From Methanocorpusculum sp. (GTDB lineage Archaea; Halobacteriota; Methanomicrobia; Methanomicrobiales; Methanocorpusculaceae): a stretch of 34,057 nt of DNA. The translations under genes and the position numbers were made by a program. Within the stretch, counting starts at the first letter, position 1, and the number at the start of each line of letters is the position of its first letter. Below are positions 1 through 7,790 of this stretch, in pieces. The notes below the pieces were generated by a model. That model made no database searches, had not been told where the DNA came from, and saw nothing but the letters and a program-made list of their open reading frames with translations. The stretch spans positions 1-34,057 of the forward strand of contig JAUNXT010000008.1 of assembly GCA_030539655.1 (NCBI GenBank), in the 5' to 3' direction.

Positions 1-692
1 TTTGATGAGAGCAGGATTCCGAAGGACTTTGCTTTTTTCGCTTTTTCAATCTGCACAAAGCGCTTCCTGAGGAACGGGTCAGCGGATACCTCCAGCAGGT
101 CGCCTGAGCCGTACGGGTCTAAGGCGTATGTTGGTTTTTTTGTTGCGAGGGCGACTCCTATCGCGTGGAATACCCCTGTTCCAATGAAAAGATTTGCATC
201 ACATCCCGCGTTTTTTGCAGATGCGTAGGTGCATCCCAGGACCTGCCCCAGTTCAGGCGTCCGCGGACTGCCGCGCCCTATTACCGTATGTACGCCGAGC
301 GCTTTTAAGGACTCTGCAACTGCTTCTGTCTGGTGTGAGTGCTGGATGGTTGTTGTCACACTGACGCTTTTGAAGGCCTTTAAGGTCTCAGCTGCTTTTT
401 CAAGAACAGCTGAACTAATGTCTCTTCGGTAGGGGATGTAGAGCACATTTTCCTCTTTCGTTACCGGTGTGTGGCCGACATGCACCAGAAATCCGGCGTC
501 AGCTGCTGCATCGAGCGAGAGGTCGCACGCTCCCCAGCAGGGGTCTCCGCTTATGATGCATGAGATTCCGTTTTTCTTCAGGATGCGGCAGAGCTCAGGC
601 GCAAAGCGTTTGAGTCCTTCGGGGAGCTGGACTGCGGTCTTTTGTATGCCGCGTTTTTTGAGTTCTTCTGCGATTTCAGAGTAGGGTATCAT
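1..692 (-). CDS. dph2: Diphthamide synthesis enzyme Dph2 (partial, 3' end off window)
   Basis: This is the N-terminal 230 residues of a reading frame that stays open to the left edge of the window. Dph2 is the radical-SAM-like 4Fe-4S enzyme that transfers the 3-amino-3-carboxypropyl group of SAM to the modified histidine of elongation factor 2, the first step of diphthamide synthesis. The start reads MIPYSEIAEELKKRG. The first conserved cysteine block is GDPCWGACD (residues 49-57), and a second conserved cysteine follows in LGCTYASAKNAGCD (Cys154). The third cluster cysteine would lie beyond the edge. The ATG overlaps the stop of the upstream Nudix gene as ATGA, so the two are probably translationally coupled. 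The identification is by motif and overall sequence pattern. Confidence 0.9.
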   Translation of the reverse strand, partial: MIPYSEIAEELKKRGIQKTAVQLPEGLKRFAPELCRILKKNGISCIISGDPCWGACDLSLDAAADAGFLVHVGHTPVTKEENVLYIPYRRDISSAVLEKAAETLKAFKSVSVTTTIQHSHQTEAVAESLKALGVHTVIGRGSPRTPELGQVLGCTYASAKNAGCDANLFIGTGVFHAIGVALATKKPTYALDPYGSGDLLEVSADPFLRKRFVQIEKAKKAKSFGILLSS

Positions 693-1147
693 TGGATTCC
701 TTCATCGGGTGTGCTGTGTATGAATTTACGGTTATGGGCGTGTATGTATTTTTCCGCAGCACAGAGCACGGCGTTGTCTGTTTCGAAGGTGACACGCGGA
801 AGTGCCTTTCTGAAGGTGAACCATTTCAGATCGTTTATCTCCTCAAGCTGTGGGCGTTCCACTCCTCCTATCGGTGTTGCAATGAAGAACACCACATCCT
901 TCATGTTTCCTCTCTGGGTCCGGTAGGAGACCATTTTGCGGAATCTTCCGTCGAGCGCCACATCCAGGCCGGTTTCCTCTTTTACTTCGCGCAGGGCTGT
1001 TGCTTTTTCTGTTTCGGCACCTTCCACATGTCCTTTGGGAAAACTCCAGTGACGCCTGTGCTGAATTAGGAGATACTCATGCCCCCAGGGGGTTACCCTC
1101 CAGATGACCGCGCCGCATGATTTTTCCCGTTCGGTGTCGCTGTACAT
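689..1147 (-). CDS. Nudix hydrolase, Ap4A-hydrolase-like
   Basis: A 152-residue single-domain Nudix protein. The complete Nudix box G-x5-E-x7-R-E-V-x-E-E-x-G-L lies at residues 39-61, preceded by the SFPKGH stretch typical of diadenosine tetraphosphatases and related housecleaning enzymes. The predicted activity is hydrolysis of a nucleoside diphosphate linked to another moiety, with Ap4A-type dinucleotides the most likely substrate by resemblance. The Glu residues of REVKEE bind the catalytic metal. It lies directly upstream of dph2 with a four-base ATGA overlap. It is divergent from rio1, with a 151-bp shared promoter region at 1148-1298. Substrate specificity cannot be read from sequence. 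Confidence 0.88.
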   Translation of the reverse strand: MYSDTEREKSCGAVIWRVTPWGHEYLLIQHRRHWSFPKGHVEGAETEKATALREVKEETGLDVALDGRFRKMVSYRTQRGNMKDVVFFIATPIGGVERPQLEEINDLKWFTFRKALPRVTFETDNAVLCAAEKYIHAHNRKFIHSTPDEGIQ

Positions 1148-1298
1148 TTATGGTAGTATATTGGTTTTTACCAGATATGCTGTTTGCGGTTTTATGGAGG
1201 CATGGACATCCTTTGTTTCCTGAAAGTTTAATACCTATTAAAAACAACATGTATACAAGCGCAGGAGAATTATATCTTCCGCTAAACAATCACCGCCT
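1148..1298. promoter_or_regulatory. Divergent promoter region between the Nudix gene and rio1
   Basis: A non-coding AT-rich 151-bp gap between two divergent genes. An AATTATATC element at about 1267-1275 lies some 27 bases before the rio1 ATG. That spacing would give a leaderless or nearly leaderless transcript, as is common in archaea. Further AT-rich elements (TTTAATACC near 1227, and on the minus strand CAATATACTA near 1157) could serve either gene. No Shine-Dalgarno sequence precedes the rio1 ATG. Confidence 0.45.
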
Positions 1299-2168
1299 AT
1301 GACCCCCTCACACAAAAACCGTCGTTCCTCTTTTGAAAACCGCGAGAATACGCGCCGTATCGAAGAACTTGACAGAAAACTCTCTGACCTTGGAATCCGC
1401 ATCAAAGATGAGGATTCAATGAAGGTGACAGGAGAGGTCTTTGACGAAATAACACTTCTCTCGCTCTACAAACTGGTGCAGAAAAAAGTCATCTCCTCGC
1501 TTGGAGGCTCAGTATCATCCGGAAAAGAGGCAAATGTCTTCCTCGCAGGAAGGGTCGAGTCCGGAAAAGCGGAGACAGAAGAGGGCACCTCTCCTGTGCA
1601 GGTAGCCCGTGATGCGGCGGTTAAAATCTACCGCATCAGGACCGGAAACTTCACCCGTATGAGCGAGTACATCACAGGAGATCCCAGGTTTTCGAGCATC
1701 AGACACTCGCACAAAGACCTCATCTTCGCCTGGACCAAAAAAGAGTTCAGCAACCTCTCGCGTGCGAAAGAGGCGGGACTTTGCGTCCCGACACCCTACG
1801 CTTTTGACAGAAACATCCTTATCATGGAGTTCATGGGAGAATCAGGAATCCCCTACCCCCAGATGAGACAAAAGCTTCCCGCATCGCCTGCAGAGACCTA
1901 CGAGGAAGCCCTTGACATCATCAAAAACCTCTACCGCCATGCAAAACTCGTCCACGGTGACTTATCCGGATACAACATCTTATCAGGCCCTGACGGGTTA
2001 ATCCTCATCGACATGGCACAGGCGGTAACCCCGGATCATCCGGGGGCATACCGTTTTCTCTTCCGCGACATCGCAAACATCACACATTTCTTCGAAAAAC
2101 AGTGTGAGGTTCGCGACCCTCACGAGATTTTCCGCGAGGTAGTCGGAAAGGAGTTTTTCGAAATCTGA
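1299..2168 (+). CDS. rio1: RIO1-type serine/threonine protein kinase (Rio1)
   Basis: An archaeal Rio1 atypical kinase/ATPase of 289 residues. The family acts in late maturation of the small ribosomal subunit. Visible motifs are the RIO-type P-loop SSGKEANVF (73-81), the ATP-contacting lysine in AAVKIYR (Lys109), the hinge MEFM (176-179), the catalytic loop HGDLSGYN (219-226, Asp221 and Asn226) and the metal-binding aspartate in LIDMAQ (Asp238). RIO kinases replace the usual DFG and lack the eukaryotic activation loop, as here. The next gene encodes the KH-domain protein corresponding to eukaryotic Dim2/Pno1, which also works in 40S maturation, so the two form a functional pair. A GGGCA-GGAAA-TGCCC hairpin just after the stop (about 2189-2204) may end or process the transcript. 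Confidence 0.95.
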   Translation: MTPSHKNRRSSFENRENTRRIEELDRKLSDLGIRIKDEDSMKVTGEVFDEITLLSLYKLVQKKVISSLGGSVSSGKEANVFLAGRVESGKAETEEGTSPVQVARDAAVKIYRIRTGNFTRMSEYITGDPRFSSIRHSHKDLIFAWTKKEFSNLSRAKEAGLCVPTPYAFDRNILIMEFMGESGIPYPQMRQKLPASPAETYEEALDIIKNLYRHAKLVHGDLSGYNILSGPDGLILIDMAQAVTPDHPGAYRFLFRDIANITHFFEKQCEVRDPHEIFREVVGKEFFEI

Positions 2169-2265
2169 GCGCAGATATGCGTAATCCAGGGCAGGAAATG
2201 CCCGGTTCTGTGATGACGCATACAAACACATACATAAGCACACAATTACAAAACACACATCAGCC

Positions 2266-2275
2266 GCATATAACC
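2266..2275 (+). promoter_or_regulatory. TATA element of the KH-protein gene
   Basis: GCATATAACC is centred about 31 bases before the ATG at 2302, so transcription would start within a few bases of the start codon. There is no convincing Shine-Dalgarno sequence, which agrees with a very short leader. Confidence 0.45.
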
Positions 2276-2301
2276 GCACATAAAATACACAAGGTATCAT
2301 C

Positions 2302-2844
2302 ATGACACAGGAAATAAAAATCCCGAATGACAGAATCGGCGCATTAGTCGGAAAAGGAGGGGAAACAAAGCGGAATCTCGAAAAATTCCTCAATGTAACC
2401 CTCGAAGTTGACAGCCAGACAGGCCTTGTCACGTTAACAAATGAGGAAAACTCCCTTGCAGAGATTGAGTCGATGGAGGTCATCAAAGCAATCGGGCGCG
2501 GATTCTCTCCGGAACGGGCGAAAAAGCTCATGGAAGACGACGAAATGATATTAGACATCATCGACGTCACTGACGTTGCAGATACACCCGGAAAGCTCGC
2601 GCGCATCAGAGGCCGCATCATCGGAAAAGAAGGAAAGGCGCGGGAACAGATAGAAAACATGACAGGTACAAGAATCTCTGTTTACGGCAAAACGGTCGCA
2701 ATTATCGGCCTTCCTGACCAGGCAGCCGATGCACATACCGCCATATCCATGCTCATAAACGGTTCCGAGCACAATACGGTCTTTAATTTCCTCGACCGGA
2801 AACGGAAAGAGGCAAAAATGGATATTATGACTTATTACTACTGA
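2302..2844 (+). CDS. KH-domain RNA-binding protein, archaeal Dim2/Krr1 (Pno1) homologue
   Basis: A 180-residue protein with two KH domains. The first has the GKGG loop (17-20) after IPNDRIGALV, and the second has GRIIGKEGKAREQI with the loop GKEG (108-111). This tandem arrangement is the conserved archaeal counterpart of eukaryotic Pno1/Dim2, which binds near the 3' end of small-subunit rRNA and helps Rio1 and Nob1-dependent maturation. Its position directly after rio1 is a common archaeal arrangement. Both GxxG loops are intact, so both domains should bind RNA or the rRNA-processing partner. Stop to next start (hel308) is 86 bp, with its own possible TATA element (ACATATATG, about 2861). Confidence 0.92.
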   Translation: MTQEIKIPNDRIGALVGKGGETKRNLEKFLNVTLEVDSQTGLVTLTNEENSLAEIESMEVIKAIGRGFSPERAKKLMEDDEMILDIIDVTDVADTPGKLARIRGRIIGKEGKAREQIENMTGTRISVYGKTVAIIGLPDQAADAHTAISMLINGSEHNTVFNFLDRKRKEAKMDIMTYYY

Positions 2845-2930
2845 AATTCTCTCTCAAAAGACATATATGAAGGATATGGATCTTCCAGAGTTCCACTCGA
2901 AATGAAGGGGTTAATGCAAATCAGGCTCGT

Positions 2931-5231
2931 ATGATGAAAATAGACTCTCTACCGATTCCAAACCGCCTGCGTACCGCGTATCTGAAGGCAGGGATAACCG
3001 GACTCTATCCTCCGCAGGAGGAATGCGTAAATGCGGGTTTATTCGAGCGGAAAAACATATTAGCGGCAATTCCTACCGCTTCCGGAAAGACGCTCGTTGC
3101 CGAGTGCGCCATGCAGAAGGAGATTGCCGCAGGAGGCAAATGCCTCTACATCGTCCCCTTAAAAGCACTTGCCTCGGAAAAGTATGAGGACTTCTCCGGA
3201 AAAGGAGTGTCTGTGGGTCTCGCAACAGGAGACCCGGACCAGAAAGATGAATATCTCGGGCGGTACGACATTGTGGTTGCCACCTCGGAAAAGACCGATT
3301 CCCTGTTGCGAAACCGGGCTGAGTGGATAAAACGGGTCTCTTTGTTAGTCGTCGATGAAATTCACCTGATAGGTGATGAGTCACGCGGGGCGACACTTGA
3401 GATGGTGATTGCAAAGCTCAGATACCAGAACCCAAAAATGCAGATAATCGGCCTCTCTGCCACGATGGGAAACCCTGAAGATCTTGCCAAATGGCTTGAT
3501 GCAGCGCTGATTACGAGCGAATGGCGGCCGGTGGACCTCAGAGAGGGGGTGTTTTACAACGGAGAAATCCGGTTTCACGAAGGAAAACGCAAGGTGCCTC
3601 CCGTAAAAAAGGACGATGACATCAATCTTCTCTTAGATACCGTGGAGGAAGGCGGGCAATGTCTGGTTTTTGTCTCCTCCAGACGCTCCGCAGAGGCGTA
3701 TGCAAAACGTGCGGCATCCGCACTGAAGCGGACATCTCCCGCGCTTGAGTCATACGCGGTGCAGATCGAAAAAGCGGATGCCACAGCATCCGGAAAGGTG
3801 CTCGCGGATTCTGTCAGAAAAGGTGCCGCATTCCACCATGCGGGACTTCCACGGGCAGCACGTGCCGCGGTTGAGGAGGGGTTCAGGAAAGGGGACATCC
3901 TTGTTATTTCTTCCACCCCGACACTTGCGGCAGGATTAAACCTTCCGGCGCGGCGTGTCATCATTCGTGACCACCAGCGCTATGAGGCACACCTCGGGAT
4001 GAATCCGATTCCTGTGATGGAGTACCGGCAGATGGCAGGACGTGCGGGGAGGCCGCACCTCGACCCGTACGGGGAGGCGGTACTTATCGCAAAAGACGAG
4101 GGCCGCGTGGATGAACTCTTCGGGGAGTTCATCGACGCTCCCGCGGAAAAAATTAAATCGCAGTGCCAGCGCGAGACCGAGCTTCGCGCACACTTGCTCG
4201 CGCTGATAGCAACCGGATTTGCAGAGACACGGTCCGACATCTCCGCATTTATGGAGCGGTCGTTTTATGCGAGCCAGAAGGCGGTGCACCGCAGACTCGA
4301 TAAAAATATTGAAAGTGCCTTATCCTATCTGGAGGATTCGGGAATGATAGACTCTGTGGGAGATGCGGTATCATCCACGTACTTCGGCTCGCTTTCCTCG
4401 AAGCTCTACCTGGCTCCTGAATCCGCACTCATGATAAAATCTGTATTGTCAGAGCATGCAAATGATACTTTTTCCGCGTTTGCGGTGCTGCATCTTCTCT
4501 GCATGACGCCTGACATGTTCCGCTTCTATCTGAAGGCATCAGACGAGCGGCTGGTCGATGATATTTTAGCGGCCCGCGGGGAAGAACTCTGGACTGAGGA
4601 GCTTTCCGAGGAGTTCTTCGGAGCTCTTAAAAGCGCCGCGGTACTTGAAGAGTGGATTTCTGAGACGCCTGAGGAGATGATATCCGAGCGGTACAGCATC
4701 GGAAGCGGTGATGTTCATGCCGCAGTCGAGAATCTGAAATGGCTTTTGCATGCGGCATCCCGCATCGCACATGAGTTTGCTCCGGCACTTGAAGAGGATG
4801 TTAAGCGGCTTGAAATTCGTGTGGAGAACGGTATCAGAGAAGAGTTAATCCCGCTGATCTCCTTAAAAGGCATCGGACGTGTGCGTGCGAGACGGCTCTT
4901 TGAGCGCGGCATCACAGACCCTGCATCTCTTCTAAAGGCAGGCAGGGCCTCGATCGTCCCCATCCTTGGAACAGTTGTCACAGAGAAGGTCTTTGCCGAG
5001 GCAAAGCGGAAAGTCACGGGTTCATCCCGGGTCCCGGATGATGCGTCTGATTTCGAAGAGGATGCATGGGATGAAAGGGGTGAAGAGGATGTAGAGAGGG
5101 TGCCGCAGGAGGAGAAAACACGGGCTTCGGTGCGGGAGCGGAAAAAAGATAAAGGACCACAGACAGATAAAGAAGAGACAGATAAAACGGATAAGACAGA
5201 TAAAAAACAGCCGACACTGTTTGATTTTTAA
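2931..5231 (+). CDS. hel308: Superfamily 2 DNA helicase Hel308 (Hjm) with C-terminal PCNA-interacting tail
   Basis: An ATP-dependent 3'-5' DNA helicase that acts at stalled replication forks. The Q-motif region YPPQE is at 26-30, Walker A AIPTASGKT at 46-54, DEIH (motif II) at 142-145, SAT at 176-178 and motif VI QMAGRAGR at 367-374. A helix-hairpin-helix near 640-660 contains LKGIGRVRARRLF. Archaeal Hel308 proteins usually run about 690-720 residues. This one is 766 because of a charged, low-complexity tail of about 65 residues from roughly 700. The tail contains TDK-type repeats and ends exactly in KQPTLFDF, which looks like a PCNA-interacting (PIP) motif. The second ATG (2934) is an equally possible start. 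cgi121 follows after 14 bases with a good Shine-Dalgarno sequence, an association seen in other archaea. Confidence 0.95.
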   Translation: MMKIDSLPIPNRLRTAYLKAGITGLYPPQEECVNAGLFERKNILAAIPTASGKTLVAECAMQKEIAAGGKCLYIVPLKALASEKYEDFSGKGVSVGLATGDPDQKDEYLGRYDIVVATSEKTDSLLRNRAEWIKRVSLLVVDEIHLIGDESRGATLEMVIAKLRYQNPKMQIIGLSATMGNPEDLAKWLDAALITSEWRPVDLREGVFYNGEIRFHEGKRKVPPVKKDDDINLLLDTVEEGGQCLVFVSSRRSAEAYAKRAASALKRTSPALESYAVQIEKADATASGKVLADSVRKGAAFHHAGLPRAARAAVEEGFRKGDILVISSTPTLAAGLNLPARRVIIRDHQRYEAHLGMNPIPVMEYRQMAGRAGRPHLDPYGEAVLIAKDEGRVDELFGEFIDAPAEKIKSQCQRETELRAHLLALIATGFAETRSDISAFMERSFYASQKAVHRRLDKNIESALSYLEDSGMIDSVGDAVSSTYFGSLSSKLYLAPESALMIKSVLSEHANDTFSAFAVLHLLCMTPDMFRFYLKASDERLVDDILAARGEELWTEELSEEFFGALKSAAVLEEWISETPEEMISERYSIGSGDVHAAVENLKWLLHAASRIAHEFAPALEEDVKRLEIRVENGIREELIPLISLKGIGRVRARRLFERGITDPASLLKAGRASIVPILGTVVTEKVFAEAKRKVTGSSRVPDDASDFEEDAWDERGEEDVERVPQEEKTRASVRERKKDKGPQTDKEETDKTDKTDKKQPTLFDF

Positions 5232-5245
5232 CGGAGGATAACACA

Positions 5246-5734
5246 ATGCGGATATTCAGCGGAAAGGTTGAGGTAAAAAATGTCTCTGACACACTTTCGA
5301 AAATAAATGATGCGGCAGATGCCTGCGGCTCGGTGATTGTGGTAATTGATGCGGAAAAAACGGCAGGTGCTTCGCACATCGAGTCTGCGGTGCTGCATGC
5401 AGAGCGCTCGTTTGCGGCAGGAGAAAATATTGCAAGGACCCTTGCGATGGAGGTGCTCGTCTATGTGTCGGGACAGCGTCAGTGCTCGCTTGCCGCAAAG
5501 TTCGGGCTGCATGAGGGAAAAAATGCAGTATATGCGGTAATCCTTGAGGGAGACGAGGAGCGTGCGGAGGCGATGCTAAAAGAGATTATATCCGCATGTG
5601 TTGTGCCGCCTGCGGATACCGGACGCCTGATGCGCGAGTTTGACATCTCCGAAGAGGAGCTTTTGGTGACGGGGGAAGAGCGTATCGGAGAGCTTGTTGC
5701 CGAGCGTACGGCAATGGTTGATGCGTGGAAGTAA
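5246..5734 (+). CDS. cgi121: KEOPS complex subunit Cgi121
   Basis: A 162-residue homologue of Cgi121/TPRKB, the KEOPS subunit that binds the 3' CCA end of tRNA and, with Kae1, Bud32 and Pcc1, helps make t6A37. The recognisable block is VLVYVSGQRQ (about 70-80), followed by the alternating strand/helix pattern of the family. An AACGGAGG Shine-Dalgarno sequence lies between the hel308 stop and this ATG. The gap to hel308 is only 14 bases, so the two are very probably cotranscribed. The hel308-cgi121 linkage recurs in euryarchaea. No other KEOPS subunit gene is present in the window. Confidence 0.88.
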   Translation: MRIFSGKVEVKNVSDTLSKINDAADACGSVIVVIDAEKTAGASHIESAVLHAERSFAAGENIARTLAMEVLVYVSGQRQCSLAAKFGLHEGKNAVYAVILEGDEERAEAMLKEIISACVVPPADTGRLMREFDISEEELLVTGEERIGELVAERTAMVDAWK

Positions 5735-5767
5735 GGGGCAGGGTTTTAGTTTTTTGCGAGTACGGTT

Positions 5768-5935
5768 TTAGTGTTTCTTTCCTTTCCTTATCCGTCCGTC
5801 ACGTTTTCTTTCCTTATCAATCATACGGGTTATGTACTCTTCAACAGGCATTCCCTTTTCTTTTGCTCTTGCTTCCAGTTCCCGGAACTCTTCGCCGGAG
5901 AATGAGATGGTGACAGTGTCGTTTTCGTTTGTCAT
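5768..5935 (-). CDS. Small ribbon-helix-helix-like protein (55 aa)
   Basis: A 55-codon frame on the minus strand filling the gap between cgi121 and the RPA promoter. The protein starts MTNENDTVTISFSGEEF, continues RELEARAKEKGMPVEEY and ends in a very basic KERKRDGRIRKGKKH. The order is a short beta strand (TVTISFS), an amphipathic helix, a turn with MPVEEY, and a second helix (ITRMIDK). This matches the ribbon-helix-helix fold of CopG/NikR-type DNA-binding proteins, with a basic tail added. There is no clear Shine-Dalgarno sequence, so it may be translated from a short-leader mRNA. It could regulate its divergent neighbour, the RPA operon, or be an antitoxin-like protein that has lost its toxin. 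Function is inferred from fold pattern only. Confidence 0.6.
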   Translation of the reverse strand: MTNENDTVTISFSGEEFRELEARAKEKGMPVEEYITRMIDKERKRDGRIRKGKKH

Positions 5936-6150
5936 TATTATGCTATTTGTTTCCGGAGGTTAATAGTATGCGGGTTTGTGACAGAGTGTTTCCACTTTCA
6001 AACCATATCCCTTTATATCTCTCCTCCCAAACTCGCGAAAGTGCGAATACACCTCTGAAAGTCCTCCGAACAAAAATCAAACCGCAAATATCCCGCAAAA
6101 ATCATTCGGACACATCCGGATCCGGACACTTCCGCACCGCACAGTGAGGG
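5936..6150. promoter_or_regulatory. Upstream region of the RPA operon with palindrome and direct repeats
   Basis: About 215 bases without a convincing gene. Near the RPA promoter there is a perfect 12-bp palindrome TCCGGATCCGGA (6115-6126). It sits inside two direct copies of CGGACAC(A/T)TCCG, starting at 6107 and 6123 and offset by 16 bp. This cluster ends about 15 bases upstream of the RPA TATA box and is a plausible operator. An ATG at 5969 with a strong GGAGGT before it opens a 59-codon frame, but its composition does not look like protein. Confidence 0.45.
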
Positions 6151-6151
6151 G

Positions 6152-6160
6152 TTTATATAT
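6152..6160 (+). promoter_or_regulatory. TATA box of the RPA operon
   Basis: TTTATATAT is centred at about 6156. A transcript starting some 25 bases downstream (about 6180) would have a leader of about 12 bases containing GGAG (6182-6185), seven bases before the ATG at 6192. Confidence 0.65.
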
Positions 6161-6191
6161 CTGGACATCATAGGTGTAAGTGGAGATCAAT

Positions 6192-7790
6192 ATGGACGCA
6201 AACCAGATCCAGCAGATTACCGACAGAATCTCCCTGAACTTAACATCAAAAGGAGTTTCTCCGGACAAGAACAGCATCTTTGACAAACTTTCAGCCTACA
6301 TCAACGATTTTGGCGTCGTACCGGCGGAAGCAGAGCGGAAAATCCTCTCCGACCTCTACAAAAAGTACGAGATTCCCGAAGAACAGAAGCCCCTTCCCTC
6401 GTATAACGCAGCAAACGAAGAGACAACTGTCTCAAACCTTCAGGAAGGAGACTGGGTAACCGTTGAGGTAAAAATCGTATCCCTCACACCCCCCAGAAGC
6501 CCTGTAATCTCCCAAAGCGGGATTGCCGCAGACAGTACAGGCGCAATCGAGTTCGTCACCTTCGCAAAAGCAGCAGACCTTCCTGTGCTTGAAGTCGAAA
6601 AATGGTACCGTATCGAATCAGCCATTGTTGACTCATTCAGAGGGTCACTCAGCCTGAAACTGCACTCAGGAACCAAGATAAGCGAACTCACTGACGAGCG
6701 CTGTCTGGTACCGGCATCACCTGTTTCCCTCTCAGAGATAAAACCCGGGGTAGTGCCGTGTCTTCGTGCAAAATTTATCGACAACTGGGAAGTCTCCAGT
6801 GAAAACATGATTCAGACCGGACTTCTTGCAGATGAAGGAAACAGACTGAAATTTATCATCTGGAAAAGTTCCGGAAAGGAAAAACTGAACCTGGGTTCAG
6901 TCTACACCATCTATTACGCAGTAGCATCCGAGTACAACGGACGCATCTCGATAGTGCTCGACACAGCAGTATGGATTGAAGAAGACGGAAGCGCGATGCC
7001 CTCTGTTTCGGTGCGGGAAAAAACACAAAAACCTGCTGAACCGCTTCCGGTAACGCCCATTCACGACCTGAAGGCAGGATATGCCACAGTTCATGCAAAG
7101 TTCATCGAACAGTGGGAAAACCGCAGCGAAAAGATGCTTCAGTGCGGACTTCTCGGCGATGAGACAGACCGGATGAAGTTCGTCATCTGGAAAGACGATA
7201 CTGCAGTCCCTCTCGAATTAAACAAAGTCTATACAATTAAAAACGCCAAAGTCGACGAATACAACGGAAGACTCTCCCTCGCCTTAAACCGTGCGGAGAT
7301 AATCCCTGAAGAAGGCGACCTTGTTCCGGGAAGAACGTTAGACACGCTCGAAGGAAATCTGGTCCAGATTGCAAAAGGGTCAGGTCTTATCAGACGCTGC
7401 CCCGTAGAAGGCTGCGGACGTGTTCTTTCAAAGCAGAATCTCTGCCCGGTCCATGAGATTCAGATGCAGTATACAAACGACCTTCGAATCCGCGGAATCC
7501 TCGACGACGGGGAGAAAGCAAACAGTGTATTAATTAACCGCGAGCTTACCGAAGCGCTTTCCGGCATGACACTCGATGAAGCGGTTGAAGTGGGAACCAG
7601 TACCCCGCTCGGAGCAGAAGAGGTTCAGATACGGCTTACGGAAAAGCTCGGCGGAAGGTACCTCACCTGCAGGGGAACATGGTTCAACGATCTCTTTATC
7701 GTGCAGGAGGCAGAGTTTAAACAGTTTGACGCGAATGAAATTACTCTTCTGATGAATCAGGCAGGAGAAGGACTGGGAGGCGAGTTATGA
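6192..7790 (+). CDS. rpa: Replication protein A, large single-stranded DNA-binding subunit (multi-OB fold with zinc finger)
   Basis: This 532-residue protein binds single-stranded DNA in replication, repair and recombination. At least three OB folds are visible: about 75-160, 180-265 and 290-372. A CX4CX9CX2H zinc finger (Cys403, Cys408, Cys418, His421) and a further C-terminal domain follow. The second and third OB folds are strikingly alike. Both contain AKFI-x2-W, GLL-x-DE, KF-x-IWK and EYNGR-x-S in the same order, offset by exactly 109 codons (AKF at 193 and 302). The ATG at 6192 is preferred over an upstream in-frame GTG (6180), because that GTG overlaps the Shine-Dalgarno GGAG. The next gene overlaps by four bases (ATGA). 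Confidence 0.95.
   Translation: MDANQIQQITDRISLNLTSKGVSPDKNSIFDKLSAYINDFGVVPAEAERKILSDLYKKYEIPEEQKPLPSYNAANEETTVSNLQEGDWVTVEVKIVSLTPPRSPVISQSGIAADSTGAIEFVTFAKAADLPVLEVEKWYRIESAIVDSFRGSLSLKLHSGTKISELTDERCLVPASPVSLSEIKPGVVPCLRAKFIDNWEVSSENMIQTGLLADEGNRLKFIIWKSSGKEKLNLGSVYTIYYAVASEYNGRISIVLDTAVWIEEDGSAMPSVSVREKTQKPAEPLPVTPIHDLKAGYATVHAKFIEQWENRSEKMLQCGLLGDETDRMKFVIWKDDTAVPLELNKVYTIKNAKVDEYNGRLSLALNRAEIIPEEGDLVPGRTLDTLEGNLVQIAKGSGLIRRCPVEGCGRVLSKQNLCPVHEIQMQYTNDLRIRGILDDGEKANSVLINRELTEALSGMTLDEAVEVGTSTPLGAEEVQIRLTEKLGGRYLTCRGTWFNDLFIVQEAEFKQFDANEITLLMNQAGEGLGGEL

Noticed and set aside
2209-2215. GTGATGA resembling a C box of a C/D-box RNA
   Set aside because: No D box (CTGA) follows at a suitable distance before the KH gene.
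1998-2660. 220-codon minus-strand frame across the rio1/KH junction
   Set aside because: It lies antisense to two clear genes and a promoter, with no recognisable motifs.
5969-6147. 59-codon frame starting at an ATG with a perfect-looking GGAGGT Shine-Dalgarno
   Set aside because: The product is Ser/Thr/Arg-rich without structure and covers the palindrome and direct repeats of the RPA promoter. The GGAGGT is probably chance.
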